DNA of 64,000 nucleotides, taken from Luidia sarsii. Lineage: Eukaryota > Echinodermata > Asteroidea > Paxillosida > Luidiidae. This document shows, piece after piece, positions 13,701-28,700 of the stretch. Under the pieces are notes generated by a model, which saw nothing but the letters and a program-made list of their open reading frames with translations, had not been told where the DNA came from and searched no databases. The translations under genes were made by a program, and so were the position numbers. The number at the start of each line of letters is the position of its first letter. Position 1 is the stretch's first letter. Location of the stretch: contig OX465101.1 of assembly GCA_949987565.1 (NCBI GenBank), forward strand, positions 22,681,367-22,745,366. The letters are read 5' to 3'.

Positions 13701-16700
13701 CATGAGTGCGAGGGGGATGCAGAGGGTCCACAGCCTTTAACCATTTGCTGGGTTGCGCATTTGGTTCCTTTGCTAAACGAGAGGATTTGCCCAATGAGGT
13801 TCGTTACTGCTTTGGCGGGCTCATTTAAAATGTTACAGCTGAACCTCTCAGCTGACTTAACCCTAACGTTCCCCAACCTCACAAAATCCAACACCAGGTT
13901 TTGTTGGAATTTGTTGGATTAGGTACTCCAAGGATAGCATACTGCTGCTGAATTTTGTTGGAGTTTGTTGGATTAGGTACCAATGGCCCAGGAAGACACT
14001 GTTGGGGTTTGTTGGGTTAGGTACCAATGGTCAGTACACTGCCATACACTCCAACACCTGACCAGAAAATGACCAAGAGCTTGTGGGTAAACTCACCCAC
14101 GAAAGCAGTGTCAGTACACTCCCACACACTCCAACACCTGGCCAGAATATTACCAACAGCTTGTGAGTAAAGTAAACTCACCCACGGAAGCAGTGTAGTG
14201 CACTGTTACACACTCCAACACCCGACCAGAACATGCCATAGCAGACACATTGTGGCATTTTGTTGGGTTGGGGACAAACCCCTTGTAGTCATGCAGCAAT
14301 GCATAATACACATCTGTAGTTCTGTACCCAACCTAACAAAATCCAACACGTGCAGACTGTTACCAATGGGTTCCTAATTTCTGGCCAAATGTTGGATTTT
14401 GTTGGGTTAGCTATGCTTCCTAGTGAAAGAGCCTAGGGGGTTAGGGTTAATGGAGACCTGCAGTAAATGTTAAATCAGTTCAGCCGCGACTTTTCCCTCT
14501 GGAACTACTTGTGAATGGCCGTAAAAGTGCGATTTATGAACGGGTAAAGCCGAGAGAAAAATCCAATGGCCACACTCCTTGGCGCAGATTATAAGGTCTC
14601 AGAGAGATAGATGATTGGATTAAGCCTTGCCTTCAGCATCCATACGAACATACCTAATCTAGGCCGGTGCTATCAGATCTGTATGGGGGACGGGGCCGCA
14701 CGCGTCCGCATTAAGTCATCAGAAGTGATTATAACCTAGTTGCAAATGTCAGCAAATATCACCGTTTTGATTGGCTTCTGTACCTCGCCTGGCCAGCACT
14801 TGGCATTAGCGTTTATTTTTTGGAAGTGGGTTTTGGGATTTGTTTGAAGTTTTCTTTTTTTTGCCCATCGACACAATACACAATTTTCAGTACGTAGGTC
14901 CTGTGTAATTTACATGCACCAACATTTCATCCTTTTTCCAAATTGCAAATTTCATGAAATGTGTTGATTGGAAGAGGCTATTAACGCTTGACATTGTTGG
15001 CCTGTTGTTCAGTGCTTCGCCCAATTGCCCGCTATGGAAAGAACCACCGCACGGCCAGCTGATGGCAGGATTGGTCTGATGGTGGTTAAGATGCGCACAC
15101 TACTGTAGATGGTAGGGGTTGTAGGTTGAGATCCTGCCCATGGTGCCGGTATTTCTTGGATGTGTTTTGTTAGTAAGCAGGCCATTAGGCAAAGCACTGA
15201 GCATTCAGCGCTGTCTGCACATTCGATGCTAAAAAAGAAGAAAAAAAAAACCCACCTTGTTGAATGCTGGTCTAACATGGCTCCCTGCCGTTGCCCAATC
15301 ACTTTGCCTGGCAGATATTTACAGGAAATAGGTTACACGGACACGATATTAGATGTGCGGTCGAATCGGGTACGCTCCCTGCTGGGGTTGGCCCCCAACG
15401 AGCAGAACCTGCACAACCTGGACGGCAGCATGTCCCTGGAGCCGGTGGTAAACGGAGAGAGCCTTTCCAAGCAAGGGCACCAGTCAAACACAGCCAAGAG
15501 GTAACGGGAGAGGGAAGGGGACCGATGCTACATCGGCGGCTGGGGCTTAGAGTCTGAAAAGCTGCGGCTAGGACTTGCTTCTAATACGCATGTGGGAGAG
15601 GAAAATTGCTTGTTTCAAGCACTTACAAGCACTTACTGTACAAGTGCACCGCACATCGCGTGACCTTTTCTGTCAGAAGGTCCCAGGATGCGACGCCCAA
15701 GGCTAGCCCACTGCGACAAGCCCGTGTGCGCTGGGCACATTTGGAGGAATGTGCCGATGATTCACAACACAAACGTTCGCTGGGAACAAGGTTAGGGGTG
15801 TGCACAACTGCACATGGTGTGCAGACAGCATGCGTGCATTGTAGAGGCACCCTTATGCACCAAGGGATAAGTGGAGAAATTGAGACCTGAGACCTCTGGC
15901 TTAAAAAAGTACCAGCCATCCTACCCCTTCACGGCATTGCGGGACGGTGTTTCTAAATTTGTTCTAAAAGTTCCCAGTCAGTTTTTTATTAATTTGATTG
16001 ATGCAAAAGAGATGTGCTACATTGTGTTACCACAAAAAACCTTCTCCTTGCCCTGTCAAATAATAAAAAAATAAAAACCACAAAAAACAAACAAACACCA
16101 AAATCACTCACAGGTCGGTTTCGTTTTCCTTCTTTAACCATCTGAACCGTCCCTTCCAGACAAGACAAGAAGCCCCCACCAGCAGAAAAGGACCTGGACA
16201 CTGTGCTGACGTCTTTCAGCTTCCTGGACGGGACCGAGGACGACGGCCGCGAGAAGGAGGCCGGCGACGACATCATGGACGGCCGCAGCAAGATGGCCAC
16301 CATCATCAAGAAGAAAAAGGTCAGCAGAGGTCAAGGGGCCCTGCCAAGGTCAACGCCCTCTGAACTGTAGAGTTCAACCCCCCCTCCCTCCCTCCCTCCC
16401 TCCCCCCCTCTCCCCAATGTTTTGATTCCAGGAGGACCTTTTCTTGAATCAAAACGCTCCTTTGGAGAAGGTCCAGCTAAGATGGTATTGTCAGGTCCTT
16501 CAAAGCAGTGTGCCCTTAGAGAAGGGTGCGGCCAGTGCGTCGCGACGGTGACGTCTTTTCAGTGAACCTGTCTGGTTCCCTAACTTCCCTGTGCATTGCC
16601 AATGGGAAAACTGCACTCCTGCCACTCTCATTTCCGAACCCTTTTAAGACACCACAACCAGGATGTTCTTCCCCGTATAAGGACTTTTTTTTATATTCCC

Positions 16701-19700
16701 ACTACTTTGAAATCAAAGCGGATTTATAGAATAGATGTCACAAACAACAGGGTTGTACATCTTCTTTCACACCCATGCTATACTTTCGTCTAGGCCAGTG
16801 TATTGGCTCGGTCTCCATGCAGTTGACCCAAGGTGTGTTCCATCTGTAATTGTAGATTGGCAGTAGCAGCACTTGGAGAATCTCATCAAAATGACATGAT
16901 GTTTGCGTCGCAGAGAAAGTAATTCAATGAGGGTTTGTCCCGCCCGACGTAATAAGCACTGAGTGCTCAGTGCTTTGCCCGATGCCTGATGAAAACACTT
17001 CAGGCAGCTTGGGCGGGATTCGAACCCGCAACTCCTGCTTTCTAGTGCCGACGTCTTCACCATTTTGACCACCGAGTCAAGTGGTGCCCGCGCCGTCGGA
17101 TCAATGCGATGCCCGGTCTGCATCCTCAGCAACAGTTCCAAACAGTCCAACTTGAGAACCTACATGAGTCTCAAGTGGGCACGAGACTGAGCGCTTTAAT
17201 CCCGCGTGATCGTTCTGCTTCCGATTCAATCTCTGCCCCCCTACCCCCCCACCTCTCCTCCCCCTCCCCTAAGCCACTCATGATTCCTGTCAACACAGCA
17301 CGGTCACATTCTCCCTGTAGACAGCCAGCAACCCCTAAGTCTTACATTGCCATACATCCGCTCCGGATGCAAATATTCACGGTGGTTAATGTGACGTTTC
17401 CTTGTATTTGCCCCCCCCCCCCTTCGCCCTATCCCTTTTTTTCTTTTTCTGGCCGGCGTCGTTTCCCTTCCCTCCCTGCCTGCCTGCCTGCCTGCCTGCC
17501 TGCTTGCCTGCTCTGCCCTGCCCTGCCCGCTTCAGCCCGTGGTGGGCAACGAGAGCATGGCCGGCATGGAGGATGTGCTGAATGACCCAGACACGGAGGA
17601 GGCGCTGGTGGAGTTTGACCTGATTCTCAGCGAGGCCTCGGAGGGGGCCGGGGAGGCCCGGACTGCCGGGGATGGTGCCGATTGGGGACTAGGTAAGTGC
17701 TCAGATTACATGTTCATCCCCGATAGGGGGAATTAAAAAAAAAAAAAAAAAAAAAAATAAGAAAGTCATTCTGGGGGGTATATATGTGACTTGCTCTGCA
17801 AAAAAAGTCCTTAACCATGCCTTTGTGAGTAATCGGCTGTTTTACCCAGTAGGAGTGTTTTTTGTTTCTTAAAATGTTTGATTTCTTGGTTTTTTTTCCG
17901 CAAAAACATCCAGCCTGTAGGCATTGGGAGGTTTTCGTAGTTTGGGCTGTAGAGCCATAGATTGGAGCAATTGGTGCTTGCTTGCCTCTGGGGTTTGACA
18001 GAAAAAGCGGAGACTTGCTTTCTCTTGCATTCTCTGCTGTCTCTCTGTGTCCGTCTCGTCGATGCTGTAGGTGTGTTGGGGTTGCCCTTGGGGCAGCTCA
18101 CAGCGTTCAACACTCTCCCAACATTGCCTAATTCGTCTCCACTGACAATGACGATACTCGTTGCCCCCATTGGTAATGGTTGTTCCCCCCCTTGTCGGTT
18201 GTGTCCGCAGACAAAAAGGCCGACCTGTCCCCAACTAGCGAGATGAACGAGGACTGGTCCGTGGACGCCAACACCATCAGCAAGCTGAAGGAGGAGTACA
18301 AGAAGTCCTGCAAGGGCAAGAAGTTTGTGCACCGTAAGTAGTACCGCAGACACCGCACGCATGTCTGACACTGAAAAGGTTTTTTCCGTGGAGACAGTTT
18401 TTTTGTTTTCGGTTTTGAGTTTTCAGAAACGCTGAAAGCTTAATCACCTTTGGTTTTTTTCCTTGACCTGAGTTAAAAATGCAAATATTTGGTGTTAGAA
18501 ATTTAAGGCATTTGCCGACCAAATCTGGACTAAAAAAAAAAAAAACACCTTGTGGGATCGTACTCGACTATTCGTCCTTGTGATTTGTGCACGCTGCGCA
18601 TGTGCATGCGTGTGCATTTACGTTGAGGCCGTTCGTCTGTCGTGGTGCGAGACCGCCGTCCTAACAGGACTAGAAGTTGGTTCACCATAAGTCCCAGACA
18701 CCGCAAGCACGTCCGACGCTGAGAAGCAGCTGCAATAGGAAGTCTCAAGGATTTTGAGGCTTTTGAAGGAACGCCATGTATTGACTGTCCCACCAGCAGC
18801 TGCCTGTGTTATTTTCAGCATGCAATGGGGCCAGGCGCTAACCATTGGCAGTGCTGATTGCACGTCATATAGAGGGCAAACTCACTTTGAATGACATTCT
18901 CACCAATGCAAAAAGTCCTATATCTGTGATTGAGTGCGGCACCTCGGGCTATACTAATTCACCGCACGACCCGAGACCAGCTGGACGGTCATGGCTCAGA
19001 CGTCTGTGCTAGAGAGCAGGAGTTGCGGGTTTTGAGTCCTGCTCAGGCTTCCAGGATATTCCCCCCCCCCCCCGCCACATCAGGCATTTGGGCAAGCCAC
19101 TGAGCATTGTGGCACTGATAATAGTTATACACCAAGTAGAGCAAAAACTCTCATTGAATTACCTTCTTCTCACCAGTGCAAACATCATCAAGGTAAACCT
19201 ATAAAACCATTGGGAAAGTCTCTCTTTGGCACAAGAGAAGAATCTGATCGGTGACTGAACGTTCTGACCAGGGGCCAATTCCATAGAGCTGCTTTAGCGC
19301 CAACATTTGCTGAAGCACAAAAAGTCATGATTCAAGAAAAGTTACGCAACGCACAAATGTTGCGTGTCTTGCGCCTTCATGACACTTTTCAGCAATATTT
19401 AGCAAAGACGGCAAAATGGTGCGTAAGTTACGCAACAAAATGTTGCGTACGCAACATTTGAAATTTCGGGAAATCGTCTACAGCTTTCCAACCCAAACTT
19501 CACTTTTGTTTCATGCTAAGTGGAGAAGAGTGGAATACAAGTCCAAAGCAATTGACGTCACATCGAAGTGCGGTGTTGTAATTCTGGCTTAAAGTCTAAA
19601 GCAACTAGCAGCACAACCGCATTTCAGTTTGTAATCCCCATTAGACAGGCAAGACTTTTCCTGCTGGGCAGATTTCCACTCTTAAGCGGCTCTATGAAAT

Positions 19701-22700
19701 TGGGCCCTGTATACTCCACGCCATAGTCAGCCATCTCTGCTGGGTGCTAGGCAGGAGCAATGTATGATCACTCTTTGATAGATTTCAAAGAAATTGTACA
19801 GGGGTCGACGGTTTCTACCCTAGCATGACCCTCTTTTTCCAAGGCATTTAATGAATTGTTGAAAAATGTTCAATCAGGTTGCCCCTTTTTTCCCACAAAT
19901 TTGTTTTAGAAAAAAAAAGAAGGAAAAACAAAACCAGTCATTAGACTTGGGGCTTAAGGGCATCAAGCTTTCAATACGCTTTGGGGCATAAAACTAGCAC
20001 AGGTCTGTATCACTGAGTTCCCCCGGGACAGAGTGTGACTAGCTTCATTTGTTCGGGTGATCGCAGCTCAAGGCTACAGTCAAATTGTTTGAAGTCCACC
20101 ACCCACCCCCACCCCCACCACCCACCCCCACCCCCTAGTTGGGAGCATTCCTGAAAGTGCAAGAAGTGGAAGCCGCTTGATTCAGAAGGTAATTGAACAG
20201 ATCCGCCACACTCCTACATTAATTTGAACCTTGATCCCCCCACAACCCCCCCTGGGGGGGTGGCAACAGTTGTCATCAAACGAGGGCGGTGTTTGTTGAT
20301 CCTTCACACACGGAAGTGGTTCATCTTGGCTTTTTGTAGCTTGTGCCCAAACCCAGCCTTGCCCCCCCTCTCATCACACCTATCTCTCTACCACATCAAT
20401 CTATGCATATTCATTAGGTTTAATTATTGTATATTCATGTATGATGCATATTCATTTGCATGGCATTCTGTGGCACTCGGCCGGTTAACTCATTTCATGC
20501 GCCGATATTTAGATTCTAGTGCACACAGTGGACTCTTTCCCATACTCTGCATGGCATGGTCCCTGAGTTTTGTGCGGAACATTCCGTCAAATGGTGAATT
20601 GCATCCATTGTAAAACGATTGAGCGTGCTCCTCCGATCTCATGAATGTTTGGGGCTTATTCTAACACTGGAAATACAATTGATAACAGTAAATACATTCA
20701 CTGTGTGTGGATATTCATAAGCCTTCAGATAAGGCCCAGCCGTAATGGTTTGCCATTCATAACTAAACTGGTTTTGCCGTATAACTTATTAAATCTTTGA
20801 ATTTTGAGGGTCTGACACTTAGATCCGAGCAAGACCATTCTCGAAAGGATTGTACATGAACCTTCTTATACATGTACATGTAGGCCCTAATTTGTTTTGA
20901 TTGCATCTGACATTTTCCGTAATTATTCACATAACAGTGTCTCATACTGTTTGATCCTATTAGTTTTGTTATTTGGGGGATGTAAAAGCAGTATGATGCA
21001 AACAAAAATGCATTCAGTTTGACACAAAGCGTATAAGGTGGCCCTGTGGTAAAGAAGACTGTAGGGTATGCATGATGGAAGAACTGGTACTGATTATGAG
21101 GATTGCAGTGACCCATGCTGACCATGCTGGCCAACCTGGGAGGGTTTCTCTTGTTGACTCTGGTTCTGACGGAAAGAGTAGCCATTTGTGTCTGAGTCCA
21201 ACTCAAACCTTCTTAGTCAGACCCCTCTGATTCCATAACAGAACCACACTTGCTCACACTTGTTTTGTCCTCGCAGGCCCCAAGAAGAACGCCCTGCAGG
21301 CCATGCTGGCCAACCTGGAAGGGGAAGAGGAGCCCAGCCGGCCCTCCCACAGTGCCATGCTGGCGCGCCCTCCCGGCAACGACATTGACCTGCCCGACGA
21401 CGGAGGTAAGGGCAGGGGGGATGAAGCCTTCAAAGGGCCGGATAGTCTAGGCGCTAGACGTTCTTATCGTTTGGTTGTGCCACCGCGAGAGGGCGTTCTT
21501 ATGACTGGTGGCCCAGCAATGCACCCATGCACGACTTGACGCCGCTATCGAAGTCAAGTCGCGCATGCTTGGCTAGCAGCCGGCTATGACGCCGCCCTCT
21601 CGTGGTGGCGGGTTATCACACATCCAAACGATAACAACATCTAGTGCCTAGACTCGGGGCTGGATAGCTCAGGGGGTAGACCGCGGATACTTTCTTTAAG
21701 CCAGAGGTCTCAGGTTCAAGTCCCAGTCTTGTCAGAAACTTATCCCTTTGTTAGACAAATAAAGGATTTAAAGAAACTTTCACATTTCAGTCTTTGTAGG
21801 ATTTCCATTAAACTTGTTTTCATACAAATGAAGGTTAAAACTGGCTGGGAACTTTTGGTGGCATAGACAATTTTGACTGGACCGGGACATGACCCAGTGA
21901 CTTCTGTTTTTGCATACCGACGCACTAATCATCTGAGCTATCCAGTTCTTAGGTGACGACCCGTTTTTGGGCACCAGCCAGAAGCATTCAACCATTGCCG
22001 AATATCTCCAGAGATCACGCCCCTGCTTTCATTCAGATGCAAACAACCAATTGGTGTAAACCTGGATACAGCAGCTCGGGAATCACACAAAGTGGATGCA
22101 GCTTCTTCTTCTTTTTTTTTTTCAATTGAAGTCAAACAAACAAAGGAAAAACTGAATGGGAACTTTTGAAAACAATTTTGGAAAAAATGACAAAGAAAAC
22201 TTCCATCAGACGTTTTTTGTCCAGCACTGGTGGAATGCTCATAGTGATGATAGGTTTGAGAGATCCAAGGAGCGAACGTTACTTACCACAATCCGTGTGC
22301 CAGCTCACCGCAGTAGATACTTCACTAGAGTGGACCAGATATCAAGCTCTGTCTGTCGACAGAACAGCTGAGTCAGACTCTGTGCTCTCCGCTGGACTGT
22401 AGCCCTACTCTGTGAGATGATACGATTTGATTTTGAATTGTCAGCCGCTACTTGTGGTGTTTCTACGCGCAGTGTAGTGGCCATTAGTGGGGTGACTGTC
22501 CGTGGAGGTTACAGCTTATTGCCTCAACGCTATGTCGGCTTTGACCAGATACAAATTGCCCCCAAAATGCCAAATCATCGAGACGGTTTTAGTTGGGTAA
22601 AATTACTTGAAAGCTATTTTTTACATGTACATGTTACTGCTTTGCCTTAAGCTGTTGGAAAAAAATGGAGAAAAAAAATTAAAAATGGCAAAGAATGCTT

Positions 22701-25700
22701 TGACTGGATTTGGACTGAAACACGAGGCCTCTGGTTTTGTGTACCAGCGTTCTTACCATCTGAGTTATCCATTCCCTACATTTTGGCCTTCCCGACTAGT
22801 CAACTAGTCGTAGTCGGGGTGGGGGTACCAGTCACATCCAATGGTTGTTAATGTGGCTACAGCAGCTGGGGGGCTCGCACAAAGTGGATGCAGCTTTTTT
22901 TTCTTCAAACAAATCAATGATAAACTGACTGGGAACGTTTCAACAATTGTAAAAATGGCAGTGGTGGTGCAATCTGTACGCTCTGTTGGGGCCGACCACC
23001 GCCAAGATCTGGCTGCCTGGAGTGGAGGCTAGTATGCGATAAAAGGCTTGTCAGTACAGGGGCTTCTCAGACACACTGCATACAAGTACAGTCGTACTTC
23101 CGTTGGCAACGCACAATGAGCCCCCCTTTTTTTTGAGGGGATAATCCTTTGACAAAAGCCACACCGACGTCCGAATTATGCCAGGTTTGACTCACTTGTA
23201 CGCATAATATACCGTTATTGATTATTTCACTGATATCAATTGTTCCCGATTATTTAGCAAGTTTTGAAAATGGCGCATTGTTTAATCAAAACAAAAACTG
23301 CACGGCGGTCATGGGCACCGGAAATGGGCCAGGCGCGAAGTGGTTGACGACTTCTACTGACTGGCCCGTGCTTGATGTCTTGTCTCCCTCTGTGTGCAGT
23401 GGCCGACGACATGCACGGTGGCATGGGCATGGGCGGCCGCCGTCCCATGATGGGCATCGAGGAATCCATCGAGGCCGCCCTGGGGCTCGGCGAGCTGGCC
23501 GGCCTCACCATCTCCAACGAGGCCGACGCTCTCAGCTATGACGTACGTATTGACCAAGGGCGCCCTCTAGGGCGACCGCTCCGTCCCTCCACCTTTGCCT
23601 TTGCCCAGTTACGTTACAGATAGAGCATAAACTCTGGCTAGCTGGAAAGGGGGGTTTAAGCCTTCGTAGCAATGACTTCTTAAACAGATGCAATGAAGGC
23701 CATGTACAAATGGGACTCATAAGCAGGACATGCATGCAACTTTTCCGAGGATCCGCGGATTTCCTTTTTTTTTTTAATTCGGCCGTAAAAAAAATAAAAT
23801 CCCCCCCCCCAAAAAGATATTTCTTCTGCCCTAACTATTATCTAAAACACATACTGAGATCAGGTTAAAAACTTTGATGTCTGCTTTTTATTTTGTGTAA
23901 ACAAAAATTAAATTTTCTGGGTGTATGCCTTGAATTAGGTTAAAATCTGTCACTCAGCTTAAAGTCATAAGTGATCCAAAACTGCTCAGAATGCACCACA
24001 GAGCATCTAGAATCCAAACCACATGCCGTAAGGGCATCGTGCTGTGCGCTCGCAGTTTCATTTGGACATTTTCCTCTTTTTTTTTTACAATTCAAGAGTT
24101 GCATGCCTTGCAGGAACTTAACCACTTTTACTGTGGAGGATTGAGGGATACTGCGCTGTCGCTGAAAGCTCGTGGGGGACATTTTCTTTGCATGCCACAC
24201 AGCCCAACGGTCATCGTTCTGGCATTGGAATTCCCCATACATTCTTTACCGTAATCTGTACGCTCGGTTGTGGCCGACCAACTCGAAGATTTGACTGCCT
24301 GGAGTGGAGGCTTGAGTCTGCGGTCAGGGATTGACAGCACCGTACACGCACACACACACACACACACACACCCACACACACACAAGTCCGTTACAGTCCA
24401 TTGATGACGCACAATGGGCCCTTTTTCTAATGGATAATCTCTTGACAAAAGCCACAACGACGTCCGAATTGTGCCAGGTTTTACTCTCTTGTACCCATAG
24501 TATACACTTATCGATTTATTTCACAGAAATATATTGTTCCGATTGTTTTAGCGAGATTTGAAAATGATGCATTGTTCAAAAACCCCTGTATGGCGGTCAT
24601 TAGTGCTGAAAAACCCCTCGGCGCGAAGTGGTTAAGGCGGTTGGAGCATCAAACCTGGTTGGAAAGTAAGAAAACAATGGTCCCTGAGAAGTCTTTGCTC
24701 AGTAAAGTTGCGGTGTTGAAATAGTCATCCTTTGCTCAGTTGTTTTTCCCTTTCTAATCTATCTCTGTATGCTAAAGCACTGAGCATACAGTGCACATCT
24801 AATAGGGCAACCCCTGATTGAGTGACATAACCAACCGACACAAATCACCAGGCAATTGGACAAAGCACTGAGAATGCACTCAGCAGTCATGTCTTATTGG
24901 ACAGACCTCACTGAATGACATTCTCATTAACGCAAATCACCAGGCAGTTGGTCAAGGCGATGAGCATACAGTGCTAAATGCACGTCTACTAGGGCAACCC
25001 CCGCAGAAGTACATTCTCAACAACACCTTAAATACACGTCCTTCAGTTCAGGAGGGTCGGACTTTATCTCTCCTCCGCTTTCAGGCAGGAATGCCGGAAG
25101 GGATCCTATCTTTCATTCTGGCTCCGATCTCCCCTCCCCCCTACCCAACAGAGCTGCCAATAGCCTCTCGTCATTTCTCTTGCCCTCCAGATCACTGCCA
25201 ACAAGGAGACCTTCAGGAAAACCTGGAACCCCAAGTACACGCTGCGCAGCCACTTTGATGGCGTACGGACGCTGGCCTTTCACCCGGCAGAGACCGTGCT
25301 CATCACGGGCTCGGAGGACCACACCCTCAAGCTGTGGAACCTGCAGAAGACAGTCCCTGCTAAGAAGTAAAGCGCTACCCTTTCTTGACCCTTTACCTGA
25401 CGTGCTTTGGCCAAATGGCCTGCTTGACCAAAACATGATACCGTAAAAAACGGAAGTGAAAAATCAAAAGCTAAAGCAAACAGAAACAGAGACAGACACA
25501 GACACAGCCAGACAGATAGACAGACAGACAGGGACAAACAGACACAGACTGATGGACGGAGAGACTGGTGGACAGACGGGCAGTTCAGAGCAGCAAATAC
25601 AGACAGACATATACAGACATACCCCCTGTAGAGACAGAGACATACATAGAGACATAGAGACAGACAAGCAAAAGCAAAGTGCGGGCAGCACAAATTAGAT

Positions 25701-28700
25701 TGGAACCTATGACTGCTGCTACGTCGTGCTGGAGAGAACAGAAATAATGCAACGGGGATGAGGGGGCTATTTTATTTTATATCAGGCTAACAAGATGTGG
25801 TGAAGGTAGCAAGTTATAAAAAGTTTGCGGTGCCACCATATAATTTTTCCCCCCCCCTTATTTGATTGTTTTTCTGAGTTTGTCTATTTTCGAAAAAAAC
25901 TGATAAAAAAATAAAGAAGTCAACATGCAGCAAAGGGCTGCCAGTGGAAACGATTGCCTATCCCTTCCCTCTCCTCTCCAAAAATCATGCACACTAAATT
26001 CAGCCGTGGTCAATTCTCGGATCAAAGTCTCTCAAGTCAAAGGAGTTGATGGTTCAATTGAAGCCGTCAGTCAACGGCTAACTAAGAAGCCCTAACCCTA
26101 ACCCTAACCCCTCAGGGGAATACCTTGTTATGTCAAAAGGCAGCCGCTGTCTGGCTAATTGGGTCTGACAGGTTGAAGACTTCCTCCCCTTCCCCCTCCT
26201 CCCCCCCCCTCACCCCCAAACATCTCCAGAGGGTAGCAGGACCGGAGGAAGGGTTTCATTAGCAAGACCCCCGGTGGCCCAGCGACACATGCACAGACTG
26301 AAGAGCTGAGGGTTTTGGTCGTGGCGGGTCTGGGTGGCCATGGAGAGGGTTGTTGTCAGTCGAGCCATATCCTGCAGATAAGAGGGGGGGGGGGGTCCCG
26401 GAGAGAGAGAGAGAGAGGGGGGGATTTGAAGGTCACCTGAGAAGATTGAAGGTGAACAGTTTGGACTTTTGCCTAAGCATGAAAAACCTTCCTCGTTGCA
26501 ATGAGTTTGAATGCCGTTGGATGTAGTCATATGAAAGCAAATAATATATCGGATGTCATTTTGATGTCATTTCTCTCCTTCTCCATCTACTTGCAGGGCT
26601 GCCTCACTGGATGTGGAGCCCATCTACACCTTTAGGGGACACTCGTGAGTATACATCTTATCTTTCTCCATTTTCCGTCGTGAAAAAAAGAAAAGGAAAA
26701 AAAAAGAAGAAGATAAGTTTCAAACAAGCTTCATCCCCAGTGAATATTAAAAGTGGAAGGTTTGCGGTGACACCATGGTAAATATATATTTTTAAAAACG
26801 GGACTGTGGTTCTTACAAGAGCCCTGTTTATCAGCGTTTTGGGCAGTCTTATCTATAGCAGAGATGAAACTTGGGTGAAACAAATCCGGATATCAGCACA
26901 GCTTAAAAAATGCCGTGAACGAAGACTGGAAGACGGATCTTCTCTTGGATACGCGCAACGCTATGCATGCTACTCATTATGGACATCATGTGAGCAATCT
27001 GTTGATGGCGAATTTGTAGTGTGCAAAGCAGAATATCTGCATGGATATTTTGGTGGTTGAATGATTTCAGGATTTTTTCCGGAAAATTATAGAGAATAGA
27101 GAATATAGAGAATATAGACAATGTAGAGAAATATAGAGAATGGAATGTCCATAGGGAGAGGATGTACTGGACCGACTAATACATTATGCCCAGGGCTGGA
27201 TCTCACAAAGCCTTACGATGCGTCGTAACTCGATGCGTCGATGTGTCGTAACTCTCTCTGCCTTTGAGATAGGTCCTGCTAGGATCGAAACATCAGGCCC
27301 ACTAAATTTTAAGATTTACATTTTGGTAATTTTAGTCAGTAAGCAGTTTGCAACATTTTTGTATATCACCGTAACTCGAGAATGATTGATAAGCTCATCG
27401 TGAGTTGCGATAGGTCCGTGTGGTTTCTGTGCCGTCGACCCGTCGCCTCGATGGGTTGGGTGAAATGGACCGCAGGGCAGGGAGGCTTCCTCTGGTGAGA
27501 ATGCTGACACCGGTGTCTGGTCTGCCTCTCTTGCCTGTACAGTGGTCCCGTCCTCAGCCTGGTCATCAGCAGCAACGGAGAGCAGTGCTTCAGCGGCGGC
27601 ACAGACGCCACCATCCGATGCTGGAACATCCCCGGCTCCAACATTGACCCCTATGACTCCTACGGTAAGTGCGCCACCGTAGACTCCCCCCCCCCCCCAC
27701 CACTCAGTAATTTTTTACCCCTCCAAAAAAAAAATGTTCCTTGGGCTTCTGGTAGAGCTTAAAAGTCCGCTAGCACTTTGGATTTGCTTTCATGTGCAGT
27801 TTCGCATCAAGGGTAAATGAGCACAAGCCAAAAGATTCCATTTTTTTTAAAAATTTATTTATTTTCCGGGATACATGTATACATGTATACCGAAGCGTCT
27901 TTGGATTATTCAACCACATGGTCTCAACATCCAGGAGGGTAATGACTAACACATGCTTTCTGATAATCCTTCTTTTGTGTTCACTCCTCTACACTTCTCT
28001 CTTTGATCTTTTCCCCCTCTTCTCATTAATCCCTACCCTACTCCTTGCCCTTCCCTTTTTATCTCATCCTACCAGCTTTCCCCTTTGTCCTTTGTTTCTC
28101 ATCCGTGTCCTATTCACTCTCTTCCCCCTTCCTTCTTGTATCTGTTTTGTCCTTGTCACTCTGCCTTTTAAAAAAGGTCCTGCTAGGATTGAAACGTCAG
28201 GCCTTGTAACTTTTGAGATTCTCAGGTCATTTTAGTCAGTGAGCATTTTGCAACTTTTTTATTTAGTTATGATTGAAGTGGTTTAGTTATTATTATTTAT
28301 TTGTGTTCAGATGCGGGCGTGCTGGCAGATACGTATGTCGGCCACTCCAATGCCATCTGGGGCCTGGCCTTTGACGGCACCAAGAACCAGCTGGTGTCCT
28401 GCTCAGCCGACTCCACCGTGCGGTTATGGAGTCCGCAGAACAAGTCGCCGCTGCTCAGCACCTACAAGACCGAGTCGGGTGGGTGTGACTTGCTTGCCGT
28501 CTTGCCGTCTTGCCTCCTTGCCTGCTGGCTTGCTGGCTTGCCTGCTCACTTGCTGGCTTGCCTGCTCGCTTGCCTGCTGGCTTGCTGGCTTGTCTGCTGG
28601 CTTGCTGGCTTGCCTGCTGGCCTGCTGGCTTGCTGGCTTGCCTGCTGGCTTGCTGGCTTGCCTGCTGGCTTGCTGGCTTGCCTGCTGGCTTGCTGGCTTG

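Noticed and set aside
21655..21740. Candidate tRNA-Lys gene
   Set aside because: A and B boxes are good, but acceptor and anticodon stems do not pair and the tail matches the SINE A family.
26337..26352. CCATGGAGAGG and CCATGGAGCCC (also at 36245) as further CATGGAGG insertions
   Set aside because: The core differs after CATGGAG and no 7-bp flanking direct repeat is present.
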